Positions 1 to 8,921 of a stretch of DNA of 64,000 nt are shown here, piece by piece (within the stretch, counting starts at the first letter, position 1; every line of letters starts with the position of its first letter). The notes beneath the pieces are model-generated. The model made no database searches. It worked only from the letters and a program-made list of their open reading frames with translations, and had not been told where the DNA came from. Origin of the DNA: UBA11400 sp964473555 (GTDB lineage: Bacteria; Bacteroidota; Rhodothermia; Balneolales; HLUCCA01). The stretch lies in assembly GCA_964473555.1 (NCBI GenBank), contig CAYYPL010000003.1, positions 124,001 through 188,000 on the forward strand. Reading direction: 5' to 3'. The position numbers were made by a program, and so were the translations under genes.

Positions 1-1276
1 GCTCCTCAACCCCAAATTGGCGAATTATCCTGGCAAAACTACCATACCCACGCGGATGAAGCATGGTTGGAGATCCATCCGTCGACACAACGACATTTTC
101 GTCCTGCAAAAATCGTCTCATAACGTTTTCATTCATCACGAAATAAGCCGCACTTGCTGATCCCGGTGGCATGAAATCAATCAGTACATCTTCGAAGGGC
201 AATCCGAGCGAGTCTGCAATCTGCGCGAGTGTCCGTCCACTCCACTCACCGGTTCCAAGTAACGTAGCCTCAGGACCATTTCTCATGTGGACACGATTCC
301 TTAGATATTCCTCCAATTCTGACCTTCTATTGCGCTTTACCACATCAAACTCATTTGGTGGTAATGCCCATTCTGGATATAAAATCCCAATTCCAGTGTA
401 GCTGGCCGTATAGGGATACACATCTGCGGTTATTGGCCGACCGGCAGCCCGGGCACTATCCATCACCGCTAATACTCCCTCAGCATCTGAAACCTCATTG
501 CCATATACCACTTTGATATGCGATACATGAACTCGGACACCGCTGTCTGTTCCCATTTGTACAAGCTCACGAACCGAGTTCTGAATCTGGTCACGATCCT
601 CATTGCGCATATGGCTCATGATGAGTCCGTCATATTTGGCGACGACGCGTCCAACAGCTGCCAATTCATCTCGATTAGCAAATCGTCCTGGGATGTATTC
701 GATTCCAGTCGACACACCGAACGATCCTTGTTGCATCATCGTATCGATTACATTGGCCAGTTTGGACAATTCCAGTGAATCCGGATTACTTTTCAACCCC
801 AATCCCGATGCATGTCGGGCTGTACCGTGTCCGGTCATTGACACAATATTCAGTCCAGGACGCACCTGCTCTACCTGTGACATCCATTCACCAAGATTCG
901 GAACTCCATCGCTGCTTCCGTCCATACCAAGGAGTATGGTAGTGACACCCATTGCCCAAAAATTTCGAAATTCGGAATTGGTCACTGCGTCTCCATGTGC
1001 GTGGGCATCGATAAATCCAGGTGCTACAACGCGTCCGGCTGCATCTATGGTCTCAGTTGCCTCATACCCGTTCAATGCATTCTTCCCAACATACCTGATC
1101 ATACCATCCTCAATCAGTACGGAGCCATGGAACGGTTCCTCTCCTGATCCGTCTATAATCTTGGCGTTCTGTATGAGAACATCATACGTCATGTCACGAG
1201 GTGGTAACTCCTCCATAGAACAAGACAAAAGTACTCCTGCAAACAGGAGCGCGTACATAAACTTTCTGACCCACAT
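1..1276 (-). CDS. N-acyl-D-amino-acid deacylase / D-aminoacylase family amidohydrolase, lipoprotein (partial, C-terminus outside window)
   Basis: Translating the minus strand from the ATG at 1276 gives an open frame running off the window edge. The N-terminus is a short hydrophobic stretch ending LLFAGVLLSCSMEE, a lipoprotein box, so the enzyme is probably anchored outside the cytoplasm. The body is a metal-dependent amidohydrolase: an N-terminal composite beta-sandwich strand (DVLIQNAKIIDGSG), then GFIDAHAHGD carrying the HxH metal ligands, then SGHGTARH- and HMRNEDRD-like strands typical of the D-aminoacylase branch (hydrolysis of N-acyl-D-amino acids or related D-peptide derivatives). It starts 6 bases after the stop of the upstream membrane-protein gene, so the two are probably cotranscribed. 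A dihydroorotase-like amidohydrolase is the main alternative; substrate cannot be read from sequence. Confidence 0.8.
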   Translation of the reverse strand, partial: MWVRKFMYALLFAGVLLSCSMEELPPRDMTYDVLIQNAKIIDGSGEEPFHGSVLIEDGMIRYVGKNALNGYEATETIDAAGRVVAPGFIDAHAHGDAVTNSEFRNFWAMGVTTILLGMDGSSDGVPNLGEWMSQVEQVRPGLNIVSMTGHGTARHASGLGLKSNPDSLELSKLANVIDTMMQQGSFGVSTGIEYIPGRFANRDELAAVGRVVAKYDGLIMSHMRNEDRDQIQNSVRELVQMGTDSGVRVHVSHIKVVYGNEVSDAEGVLAVMDSARAAGRPITADVYPYTASYTGIGILYPEWALPPNEFDVVKRNRRSELEEYLRNRVHMRNGPEATLLGTGEWSGRTLAQIADSLGLPFEDVLIDFMPPGSASAAYFVMNENVMRRFLQDENVVVSTDGSPTMLHPRGYGSFARIIRQFGVEE

Positions 1277-1282
1277 GGTTTT

Positions 1283-2113
1283 TTAATCTTTGGCTACCGA
1301 TTCTCTCAGCACCGTTCGGTTGTAGCCCTCTGGAACGAAATCCTCGCGAGCGTACAGATACAGTGCAGCCTGAAAAATGGACAATAAGGTCGAGTGCACC
1401 AGGGAAACCAATGTGAGGTAAATAACCAACACTGAAATCCCTATGAAGTACCAGACCACATTGTCGAACGCTATCAACATAGGGATTATCACAAACATCG
1501 GAAGTAAAATTAAGCTAAAAAAAACACCGAATCCGATGTTGCCTACGACTTGTTCACCCCAGGTTTTGCGAACTAAGCGCCCCGACTCTTTGATCGCATC
1601 CAGCGGTCCCATGCTCTCCATGACCATAATTGGTACGACCAAATAGCTGGCCACAGACCAGGTAACTCCTGCAATAGCTGCAATGAATGTACCAAAACTG
1701 TTACTTTTCAACTGAACATGCTTCAGTATGATTCCAACAGTAGCCGAGATCAAAGCCCATCCCAGAATTTCACGAATCCGGGCCGTTGCTGCTCTGAATC
1801 CACCTTTCAAATCAGGATCACCACCTTTCATCCGGTAAATTGCACAGGAAACAACCGCAGTATTGAAAAAGTACGTAATGAAATAACTGAGGAGATAAAA
1901 TCCGAAAAGACTTACAACGGCAATCCAGTCTGAACCTGATGAATCGACCATCGTTTCAGTTGATGTCCAAATCATTGGAATCACAAAGGTTGCGATGATG
2001 GTCAGGGTGGCTAGTCCGGATAACAGGGGAAAAACCAGCAACTCCCTGTCCAGATTCAACACATGCAGGGAGGCACGAAACAGATACCACGAACGTTTGA
2101 ATCGGGAAAACAT
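1283..2113 (-). CDS. DUF6159-type multi-pass membrane protein
   Basis: 276-residue protein with about six hydrophobic segments (roughly residues 25-50, 65-95, 115-135, 140-165, 200-225, 228-255) and short charged loops. The start MFSRFKRSWYLFRASLHVL, the motif with DAIKESGRLVRKTWGEQ in the middle and the C-terminal cytoplasmic-looking tail ending in YAREDFVPEGY match what I recall of the DUF6159 family of uncharacterised integral membrane proteins. No catalytic motif is visible. The gene is divergent from queA and sits just upstream of the amidohydrolase gene in the same direction, which suggests an operon but does not reveal a function. Confidence 0.6.
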   Translation of the reverse strand: MFSRFKRSWYLFRASLHVLNLDRELLVFPLLSGLATLTIIATFVIPMIWTSTETMVDSSGSDWIAVVSLFGFYLLSYFITYFFNTAVVSCAIYRMKGGDPDLKGGFRAATARIREILGWALISATVGIILKHVQLKSNSFGTFIAAIAGVTWSVASYLVVPIMVMESMGPLDAIKESGRLVRKTWGEQVVGNIGFGVFFSLILLPMFVIIPMLIAFDNVVWYFIGISVLVIYLTLVSLVHSTLLSIFQAALYLYAREDFVPEGYNRTVLRESVAKD

Positions 2114-2145
2114 GACGGCTTTTTACTTGGGTGAGTAGGACTTTA

Positions 2146-2159
2146 TTGAATATATTCAA
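2146..2159. promoter_or_regulatory. Perfect 14-bp palindrome in the divergent promoter region
   Basis: TTGAATATATTCAA reads identically on both strands and lies in the 88-base region between the divergent starts of the DUF6159 gene (2113) and queA (2202). The position fits an operator for a dimeric regulator. AT-rich composition makes a chance palindrome possible. Confidence 0.3.
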
Positions 2160-2201
2160 AATCCAGTATCCAGCAACCCTTAATTTGTATTGAATTCGTG
2201 T

Positions 2202-3230
2202 ATGTACACACTGAATGATTTTGATTTTAACCTTCCAGAAGAACTCATTGCGCAACGGCCCGTTAATCCACGGGACCATGCCCGTCTGCTGGTTTACGAC
2301 CGCACATCAAAGAGCATAACCGACGATTATTTCTACAATTTAGGGAAGTATCTGGTGCCGGAAACAACCCTCGTTCTCAACAACAGCCGGGTTGAAAAAG
2401 CTCGTATTTTGATAGGAAACACGGAGATTTTCGTCCTTCGACAACTGGACATCAATCGTGCAGAAGTTCTTGTACGCCCGGGGAAGAAGTTTCGTCCCGG
2501 TAAACAATTCGAAGCAGCGCCAGGAATTTCAGTTGAGACCCTGGTCGTACAGGAAGACGGAGTTCGGATCGTTAAAGCAACACCTGGATTCGATGATCCG
2601 GTTTGGGACACGTGGAAACTAACTCCATTCCCGCCCTACATCAAACAAGACGAATCTCTGGCTGAGGAGTATCAGACCGTATATGCCAAAGATGAAGGTA
2701 GCAAGGCAGCACCCACCGCAGGTCTACATTTCACCGAGCGGTTATTGAGTGACTTACTTCAATCGGGATTCGGAATCCAGGAGCTTACTCTTCATGTAGG
2801 CATGGGGACATTTGCTCCGGTCAAAGTCGAAAACATCGACGACCATATCATGCACAGCGAATGGTTTTCCATCCATAACAACACCGCTCATGCCTTGACT
2901 CGAGCCAAACACATCACCGCAGTAGGAACGACATCCGCAAGAACCCTGGAATCAATCGTCAGTGGTGGACATCTGTCTTCTTCCGTATTTTCGGACAAAT
3001 CGACCCGTTCATTTGAGGCCGGAAGTGGAAGCACCGATATATTCATTAAGCCTGGATATGATTTCAAAGCTGTTGATGCTCTCATCACGAACTTTCATCT
3101 GCCAAAGAGCACTTTACTGATGATGATTTCAGCCCTGATAGGTCTGGATGAAATGCATCGTATCTACGAGCATGCCATCAATGAGCGATATCGATTTTTC
3201 AGTTTCGGGGACGGAATGTTGATTCGATAG
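2202..3230 (+). CDS. queA: tRNA preQ1(34) S-adenosylmethionine ribosyltransferase-isomerase QueA
   Basis: QueA transfers and isomerises the ribosyl group of S-adenosylmethionine onto preQ1 in tRNA anticodons to make epoxyqueuosine. The 342-residue protein is full length and shows the family landmarks in order: FDFNLPEELIAQRP at the N-terminus, KAAPTAGLHFT near residue 165, TLHVGMGTFAPV near 200, VGTTSARTLES near 245, DALITNFHLPKSTLLM near 300 and YRFFSFGDGMLI at the C-terminus. A TTG 12 bases upstream is in frame, but the ATG at 2202 directly precedes the conserved start. It is a single gene divergent from the membrane-protein gene; no preQ1 riboswitch is evident in the 88-base leader region. 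Confidence 0.97.
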   Translation: MYTLNDFDFNLPEELIAQRPVNPRDHARLLVYDRTSKSITDDYFYNLGKYLVPETTLVLNNSRVEKARILIGNTEIFVLRQLDINRAEVLVRPGKKFRPGKQFEAAPGISVETLVVQEDGVRIVKATPGFDDPVWDTWKLTPFPPYIKQDESLAEEYQTVYAKDEGSKAAPTAGLHFTERLLSDLLQSGFGIQELTLHVGMGTFAPVKVENIDDHIMHSEWFSIHNNTAHALTRAKHITAVGTTSARTLESIVSGGHLSSSVFSDKSTRSFEAGSGSTDIFIKPGYDFKAVDALITNFHLPKSTLLMMISALIGLDEMHRIYEHAINERYRFFSFGDGMLIR

Positions 3231-3305
3231 ATTTCGGTAGGACCGAGCGCGCTGACTCGGGACAACCCATTCAAAATCCAACCTAAATCAGGAACAGACC
3301 CTCCC

Positions 3306-3333
3306 TCATCCCTCATCCCTCATCCCTACATAT
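3306..3333. repeat. Heptanucleotide tandem repeat CCTCATC x3 plus a variant
   Basis: Three exact CCTCATC units are followed by the variant CCTACAT, between the end of queA and the convergent end of the DUF1080 gene. This is one of several 7-bp-period tracts in intergenic DNA of this window; CCTCGTC recurs at 42459-42472. Confidence 0.8.
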
Positions 3334-3401
3334 TGAAATCTGCGAATTGAGTATGATCAAATATCCAGTTGATGTAGCCTGGCACCTGACATACCTTAGG
3401 G

Positions 3402-4121
3402 TTACAGCCTTCTGATCCGAATATTCCTGAATTTCAACGGATCCCCGTGATCCTGAAGCCCAATATGCCCCTGAACAGCTGCACCAAACTCCGGATGATC
3501 ACGAAATTTGCTGTTGAACAACATGGCTTCCCATGTTTCTGTGGACCGGTCATATTCAAGCACTTTTTCCCCGTTCATCCAATGTTCGATTACAGAACCC
3601 TTTGAAACGATTTTGATGGCATTCCACTGATCAAAGGGATGTGCATTCTGTGGATTCGCAGGAATAAGATCATACAGGGATCCGGCTTTTCGGTTGCCAT
3701 CTACGCCCTGATCTGAGTCTGGATGATTTTCATTGTCGAGGATCTGCATTTCCAGACCCGACCAGTAAATCGCTTTTTGCGGCTGTTCTATGGCGAAATA
3801 AAAGATTCCACTGTTTCCACCTTGAGATACGGTCCATTCCATTTCAAGTTCAAAGTCTTGGAACTGTTCTCGAGTTATGACATCCAGTCCAGACGTCCAG
3901 TCTGGTGACTCGCCCGGCTGAAACAACAACTCTCCATCCCCAAAGCTCCATCCACGATCTGGAAACGCATCTGTGTTGTACTGCTTCCAGTGATCAGCAG
4001 CCATTAAATCAATCCATTCGGATGTAGTTTGATTGGTCATTGCTTTCGATTCAGAGCCTGAATTTGATCCGCATCCTGTGACTAAAAGCAATAATGCTAC
4101 GACTAAAAAGGTATATTTCAT
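3402..4121 (-). CDS. DUF1080 (3-keto-disaccharide hydrolase) family lipoprotein
   Basis: 239 residues with a lipoprotein signal (LLLLVTGCGS, cysteine about residue 17). The rest is one jelly-roll domain of the DUF1080 type: FELEMEWTVSQGGNSGIFYF near residues 90-110, GSLYDLI near 150, a WN-IK strand and a C-terminal IGLQDHGDPLKFRNIRI. Characterised members hydrolyse or cleave 3-keto-glycosides made by C3 dehydrogenases. Its ATG overlaps the stop of the TIM-barrel gene upstream by four bases (4118-4121), so the two are translationally coupled. In this locus it most likely removes the sugar from an oxidised glycoside outside the cytoplasm. Activity is inferred from family and context; some DUF1080 proteins may only bind sugars. 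Confidence 0.85.
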   Translation of the reverse strand: MKYTFLVVALLLLVTGCGSNSGSESKAMTNQTTSEWIDLMAADHWKQYNTDAFPDRGWSFGDGELLFQPGESPDWTSGLDVITREQFQDFELEMEWTVSQGGNSGIFYFAIEQPQKAIYWSGLEMQILDNENHPDSDQGVDGNRKAGSLYDLIPANPQNAHPFDQWNAIKIVSKGSVIEHWMNGEKVLEYDRSTETWEAMLFNSKFRDHPEFGAAVQGHIGLQDHGDPLKFRNIRIRRL

Positions 4122-5173
4122 GACAATCCAAGAATTTTTCGGTTTAAGGTAGTGTCGGGTTTTTGCCCGGCGAAATCGTCAAATGCTTTGTCGGTAACGC
4201 GGATGATATGGTCTTCGATGAATGGAGCCCCTTCGGCAGCCCCTTGCTCGGGATGTTTGATGTAACACTCCCATTCCAGCACAGCCCATCCGTCATATCC
4301 ATACTGAGTCAATTTACTGAAAATTCCGACAAAATCGACCTGACCATCGCCCGGTGAACGGAATCGGCCGGCACGCTCTGCCCAATTCTGATACCCTCCG
4401 TAGACCCCACTGCGTCCGGTAGGATTAAACTCTGCATCCTTTACATGGAACATCTTGATTCGCTCATGATAAATATCAATAAACTGCAGGTAGTCCAGTT
4501 GCTGAAGTAAGAAATGGCTCGGATCATACAAGATATTGGCGCGCTTATGTCCGTCAGTAGCTTCCAGAAAACGTTCAAAGGTTACTCCGTCGTGGAGATC
4601 TTCGCCGGGATGAATTTCATAGCAAACATCCACTCCAGCGTGATCAAATGCATCCAGAATGGGTAGCCAGCGCTTGGCAAGTTCAGAAAATCCTTCTTCA
4701 ACAAGTCCAGACGGACGTTGCGGCCAGGGATACATGGTATGCCACATGAGTGCTCCAGAAAAGGTGGCATGTGCAGATAACCCGAGGTTTTGGCTGGCTT
4801 TTGCGGCTAATTTCAGCTGCTGAACCGCCCATTCGGTGCGTGCTTTAGCATTTCCATGCACAGATTCAGGGGCAAATGCATCAAACATGAGGTCGTAAGC
4901 TGGATGTACTGCGACCAATTGTCCTTGCAGGTGAGTGGACAGTTCAGAAATGACCAGACCGTGTTCTGCAATGCGCCCTTTAAACTCGTCGGCGTAGGAC
5001 TTGCTCGCAGCTACTTTTTCCAGATCGATGAGCCGTTTGTCCCAGGTCGGAATCTGGATACCTTTATATCCCAGTGAAGAAGCCCACTTGGAAATGGAAT
5101 CCATTGAATGGAATGGTTTGATGTCGGATGCGAACTGAGCCAGAAAAATGGCTGGTCCCTGAATGGTTTTCAT
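4118..5173 (-). CDS. Sugar phosphate isomerase/epimerase family TIM-barrel protein
   Basis: 351-residue AP-endonuclease-2-fold protein without a signal peptide, hence cytoplasmic. The expected metal ligands are visible in order along the barrel: Glu in CYEIHPGED, Asp in LYDPSHF, His in MFHVKDAEF and Glu in VLEWECY. The N-terminal strand is FLAQFASDIKPF. Family members isomerise or epimerise sugars, or catalyse beta-elimination and hydration of 3-keto-sugars. It lies between the Gfo/Idh/MocA gene (12 bases upstream) and the DUF1080 gene (4-base overlap), which places it in a three-gene operon. Whether it is an isomerase or a keto-sugar lyase/hydratase cannot be decided from sequence alone. Confidence 0.85.
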   Translation of the reverse strand: MKTIQGPAIFLAQFASDIKPFHSMDSISKWASSLGYKGIQIPTWDKRLIDLEKVAASKSYADEFKGRIAEHGLVISELSTHLQGQLVAVHPAYDLMFDAFAPESVHGNAKARTEWAVQQLKLAAKASQNLGLSAHATFSGALMWHTMYPWPQRPSGLVEEGFSELAKRWLPILDAFDHAGVDVCYEIHPGEDLHDGVTFERFLEATDGHKRANILYDPSHFLLQQLDYLQFIDIYHERIKMFHVKDAEFNPTGRSGVYGGYQNWAERAGRFRSPGDGQVDFVGIFSKLTQYGYDGWAVLEWECYIKHPEQGAAEGAPFIEDHIIRVTDKAFDDFAGQKPDTTLNRKILGLS

Positions 5174-5185
5174 GATATCAGTCTT

Positions 5186-6337
5186 TCAAAGTTTGAAATT
5201 GGTCCATTTTTGAGAGGATTTCGATGATTCGATCATGGTTTCAATAAAAGCCATGCCTCGAATGCCTTCGGTAATGGACGGAAAGTCGTAGGACTCGGCT
5301 CCCCGATACTTACCCAGTTCGGCATCTGAAACTGCGCGTCCAAAGGCGGAGTAGATATTTGCAAAGGCCTCTATGTAGCCTTCAGGATGTCCCGACGGTA
5401 AGCGTGTGTTTGAAGATGCAGCCACCGACAAATACCCGGTTCCTGCACGAAGCACCTGGACAGGGCCATCGATGGGTTTAAACAACAGAGTATTCGGATC
5501 TGCGTGGCACCATTCCATACCACCTTTCTCGCCATAAACACGGATTTTCACCGCATTTTCTTCCCCGGCTGCAACTTGAGTGGCTATGAGCACTCCACTT
5601 GCGCCTTGATCAAACCTGAGCAAGGCGGCAGCGTCGTCGTCGAGCAACCTCCCCTTCACCGCCGTATTCAGCTCTGCACACACCTGCGTGATACGCTGAC
5701 CTATGACATACTCGGCCAGATGCGCCGCGTGGGTCCCGATGTCCCCCACTGATCCACCCGCTCCAGAGCGAGTCGGATCCGTGCGCCAGCTGGCCTGACG
5801 ATTCCCCTCCGACTCCAGAAACGTCGATAACCATCCTTGTGGATACTCGACATAGATTTTCCTCAGGGAACCCAGATCCCCTCGCCGCACGCGCTCACGA
5901 GCCTCTTTTACCATCGGATATCCGGCATAGGTATGCGTCAGGGCAAGAACCTTACCCGTGCGGCTCGTCACACGCTCAATCTCGCGGGCCTCAGACAGCG
6001 ACAACGCCAGCGGCTTATCCACGATCACGTGAAAGCCCATTTCCATGGCCATGATCGCGGGTGCAGCATGCATATGATTTGGGGTGACGATCGATATCGC
6101 CTGAATCCGCTCCTCGCCTTTGACCTCAGCCTCTGCGCCCAGCAACGCTTCGAAACTGCCATATACACGCTCGGGTGCAAGGCCTAGCTCGGATCCAGTC
6201 ACGCTCGACCGCTCTGCATCGCTACTGAACGCCCCACCAACCAACTCAAAGCCACCATCCAGCCACGCCGCCTTCCGATGCACCGCACCGATAAACGATC
6301 CCGGACCCCCGCCAATCATGCTATATCTGATCTTCAT
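5186..6337 (-). CDS. Gfo/Idh/MocA family NAD(P)-dependent oxidoreductase
   Basis: 383 residues. A Rossmann nucleotide-binding start (MIGGGPGSFIG, residues 7-17) is followed by the family lysine motif as VDKPL (about 106-110) and a C-terminal alpha/beta domain with GAGGSVGDIGTHAAHLAEY near residue 200, which carries the usual Asp and His of the active site. These enzymes oxidise or reduce a secondary alcohol/ketone of sugars or inositols. First gene of the leftward operon, 371 bases from the divergent MFS permease gene. In the proposed pathway it would re-reduce a 3-keto sugar or oxidise a related one; direction and substrate are inference. Confidence 0.9.
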   Translation of the reverse strand: MKIRYSMIGGGPGSFIGAVHRKAAWLDGGFELVGGAFSSDAERSSVTGSELGLAPERVYGSFEALLGAEAEVKGEERIQAISIVTPNHMHAAPAIMAMEMGFHVIVDKPLALSLSEAREIERVTSRTGKVLALTHTYAGYPMVKEARERVRRGDLGSLRKIYVEYPQGWLSTFLESEGNRQASWRTDPTRSGAGGSVGDIGTHAAHLAEYVIGQRITQVCAELNTAVKGRLLDDDAAALLRFDQGASGVLIATQVAAGEENAVKIRVYGEKGGMEWCHADPNTLLFKPIDGPVQVLRAGTGYLSVAASSNTRLPSGHPEGYIEAFANIYSAFGRAVSDAELGKYRGAESYDFPSITEGIRGMAFIETMIESSKSSQKWTNFKL

Positions 6338-6708
6338 AAGGACAAGTAGTTAAATGTTTGCTGAAATCTATATAAGATGATTCTTGATTACAAGAAAAAA
6401 ACGTGAACAGCGAACGGCGAGCAGTACCCAACCGTCCCAACTCAGATCCATGTCCTATCATCCCTATCCCCTGCCCTGTAATTTAAATGACATCCGGTCT
6501 GTGAGGTAGACCACGAAGGGTCGTTTTCTGTTTTCCGGTTTCTGTTTTCTGGTCTCTGTTTTCTGTTTTCTGGACACAATGAATGGTTTCCCTACCACTC
6601 GCTGCTCGCAGCTCCCTGCTTACGGATCTTCAAAATATTTTATTCTTTTTTCGTTACAGTTTAGTATGTTGACACTCGTCTTTAGATGTAAACCCTTAGT
6701 CCAATTTT
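6338..6708. repeat. Divergent promoter region containing degenerate heptad repeats
   Basis: This 371-base gap separates the two arms of the carbohydrate locus. No coding sequence is convincing. Three tracts keep a 7-bp period: 6403-6430 (GTGAACA, GCGAACG, GCGAGCA and a weaker fourth unit), 6523-6571 (seven units of GTTTTCT and one- or two-base variants) and 6599-6619 (TCGCTGC, TCGCAGC, TCCCTGC). Promoters for both operons should lie here, but I could not assign boxes with confidence. Confidence 0.75.
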
Positions 6709-7989
6709 ATGAGTACACAACGCGCAATTGTAGCTCGCCTGAGCATCATGATGTTCCTTCAATTTTTTATCTGGGGCGGATTCTTCGTCACCATGGGTAG
6801 CTATCTCATTCAGGTGTTTCAGGGCGCCGAAGGCATTAACAGCATCATTGGATCGGCCTATGCCACCCACAACTGGGCCGCGCTACTGGCTCCACTTTTC
6901 GTCGGACTCATCGCCGACCGATACATGAATGCCGAACGTGTTAATGCGATCTGTCATCTGCTCGGAGCCGGATTACTGTGGTATGCAGCTTCAATTACTG
7001 ATCCTGGAACATTCATTTGGGTGATGTTCGCCTATTTCATGCTGTACATGCCAACTCTGGCTCTGGTCAATGCCATCACTTTTGCCAATATCACCGAGCC
7101 AGACAAAGAATTCCCGGCAATTCGTGTGTGGGGAACCATTGGGTGGATCGCTGCAGGATTCGTAGTGGCTCAGACTATTCTGGGATTCATCGACGTCCCC
7201 TTGCTTAAATCCATCACAGGACTCGAAAACGTCCAGGCAACGAATATCCCTCTGAAAATGGGTGCCATAATCTCCATCATCTATGGACTCTATTCTCTCA
7301 CCCTTCCTGCAGCACCCCCACAGGCAAAGGGTGAAAAATTCAACCTGGGCAAAGCACTTGGTCTGGACGCCATCAAGCTCATGGGCGAAAAAAACTTCGG
7401 GATTTTCGCACTTTCCAGCTTTCTGATCAGCATCCCTCTGGCTTTTTACTACGCCAGAACCAATGACTTTATCGCGGCAATGGCGTTTGGTGAACAATCA
7501 GCTTCTTTTATGGCCATCGGTCAAATGAGTGAGGTGTTTTTCATGCTGCTCGTCCCGGTTTTCCTGATTCGTCTGGGAGTCAAATGGATGCTTGTGGTCG
7601 GGATGCTTGCATGGGCGCTTCGCTATCTGGTATTCGCAACGTTTCCAGAGTCTGCAGCGATGCTGATTCTGGGTGTAGCGTTACATGGCGTCTGTTACGA
7701 TTTCTTTTTTGTTACCGGACAACTCTACGTGGATCGAAAGGCTCCTAAACCAATCCGAGCCAGTGCTCAGGGACTTTTCACGCTTCTCACATACGGAATT
7801 GGGATGCTTATCGGTAATTACGTTCTTGGGTGGTGGGGTGACAACATCGGACTAGACGGATCTACACAGGCTGGATGGCTGGAAGGTGCATTCTCGTTCT
7901 GGTTCATGCCTGCTATGGTCGCCGCAGCCGTGATGCTCTTGTTCGTTGCGACCTTCAAAAATGAAACGTCAGTCAACGAAACACCCTAA
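6709..7989 (+). CDS. MFS permease of the nucleoside:H+ symporter (NupG/XapB-like) family
   Basis: 426-residue polytopic protein with about twelve hydrophobic helices. The start RLSIMMFLQFFIWGGFFVTMGSYL and the motifs GLIADRYMNAERVNAICHLLGAGLL (after the second helix) and FPAIRVWGTIGWIAAGF (residues about 135-155) are characteristic of the nucleoside/sugar H+ symporter group of the major facilitator superfamily, widespread in Bacteroidota next to sugar catabolic genes. It is first in the rightward operon, 26 bases before a TIM-barrel gene, so it probably imports the product released by the exported enzymes of the locus. Substrate could be a mono- or disaccharide derivative or a nucleoside. Confidence 0.85.
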   Translation: MSTQRAIVARLSIMMFLQFFIWGGFFVTMGSYLIQVFQGAEGINSIIGSAYATHNWAALLAPLFVGLIADRYMNAERVNAICHLLGAGLLWYAASITDPGTFIWVMFAYFMLYMPTLALVNAITFANITEPDKEFPAIRVWGTIGWIAAGFVVAQTILGFIDVPLLKSITGLENVQATNIPLKMGAIISIIYGLYSLTLPAAPPQAKGEKFNLGKALGLDAIKLMGEKNFGIFALSSFLISIPLAFYYARTNDFIAAMAFGEQSASFMAIGQMSEVFFMLLVPVFLIRLGVKWMLVVGMLAWALRYLVFATFPESAAMLILGVALHGVCYDFFFVTGQLYVDRKAPKPIRASAQGLFTLLTYGIGMLIGNYVLGWWGDNIGLDGSTQAGWLEGAFSFWFMPAMVAAAVMLLFVATFKNETSVNETP

Positions 7990-8015
7990 ACAACAGACTT
8001 AAAGCACGATTTTAG

Positions 8016-8921
8016 ATGAATCAACCCATGAATCGTAGAGAAATGCTAAAAAAAAGCGCCCTGGCTGCCGGAATGGCGACGGCCGGAATCGCAGCATTTG
8101 TCCCCGATTCTGCGGCTCATTCGGAACGATCTTCCGTAGTCGAACCACTCAAAGGCAACATTCGTCATTCCGTTTGCCGATGGACAATGGGATTTTTGAC
8201 CCTCCCTGAATTGTGCCGAACCGTGAAATCCATCGGATTCTCGGCCATCGATTTAGTGGGTCCGGCAGACTGGGACACGCTCAAATCACACGGGATCGAT
8301 TCGTCTATGTGCAACGGGGCAGAAATCAGCCTCACCGAAGGCTGGAATGATCCGCAGTATCATGCAGAACTCACCCGTCGATACATCGAGCATATCAACC
8401 AGGTGTCAGACGCCGGCTACACCAATTTGATCTGCTTCAGTGGAAATCGACGTGGTATGGACGACCAAACAGGGCTTGAAAACTGCGTCAATGGCCTCAA
8501 GACAGTACTTGCACTGGCAGAAAAGCGTGGTGTGGTGCTCCAGATGGAACTGTTCAACAGTAAAGTGGATCATCCCGATTACATGTGCGACAACTCTGCC
8601 TGGGGCATAGAACTGTGTAAACGTCTGGATTCGCCGAACTTCAAACTGCTGTATGATATCTATCACATGCAGATCAGCGAAGGGGATATCATTCGGACCA
8701 TCCGTGATAACCACACCTGGTTCGGACACTACCACACAGCTGGAGTGCCAGGCAGAAACGAAATCGAAGATAGTCAGGAGCTTAATTATCCGGCAATCAT
8801 GCGGGCGATCCATGAAACCGGATATGATGGATATGTCGCCCAGGAATTCATGTCGAAAGCACCCGATTCTGACGGTAAAATCGCCGCATTGTCCCGGGCC
8901 ATTTCGATATGTGATATTTAG
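8016..8921 (+). CDS. Exported sugar phosphate isomerase/epimerase (hydroxypyruvate isomerase-like) TIM-barrel protein
   Basis: 301 residues. The N-terminus has a Tat-like signal (NRREMLKKSALAAGMATAG) ending near residue 35, so the protein probably folds before export. The barrel shows metal-binding positions Glu in LQMELFNS, Asp in LYDIYHMQ, His in WFGHYHTAG and Glu in YVAQEFMS, resembling the hydroxypyruvate isomerase branch. It follows the permease gene closely and precedes the GMC oxidoreductase gene by 148 bases, a gap holding a small palindrome (GCGGCGTAGCCGC at 8922-8934). An exported isomerase-fold enzyme next to a sugar C3-oxidase suggests work on the oxidised sugar in the periplasm. 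Confidence 0.83.
   Translation: MNQPMNRREMLKKSALAAGMATAGIAAFVPDSAAHSERSSVVEPLKGNIRHSVCRWTMGFLTLPELCRTVKSIGFSAIDLVGPADWDTLKSHGIDSSMCNGAEISLTEGWNDPQYHAELTRRYIEHINQVSDAGYTNLICFSGNRRGMDDQTGLENCVNGLKTVLALAEKRGVVLQMELFNSKVDHPDYMCDNSAWGIELCKRLDSPNFKLLYDIYHMQISEGDIIRTIRDNHTWFGHYHTAGVPGRNEIEDSQELNYPAIMRAIHETGYDGYVAQEFMSKAPDSDGKIAALSRAISICDI

Noticed and set aside
603..1286. 227-residue plus-strand open frame
   Set aside because: It lies opposite the partial amidohydrolase, whose minus-strand frame shows clear family motifs and a lipoprotein signal.
2114..2201. preQ1 riboswitch before queA
   Set aside because: No aptamer-like hairpin with an A-rich tail is visible in the 88 bases, and queA is downstream of preQ1 synthesis.
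6991..7497. 168-residue minus-strand open frame
   Set aside because: Antisense to the MFS permease; Cys/His-rich by complement of hydrophobic codons, not a real protein pattern.
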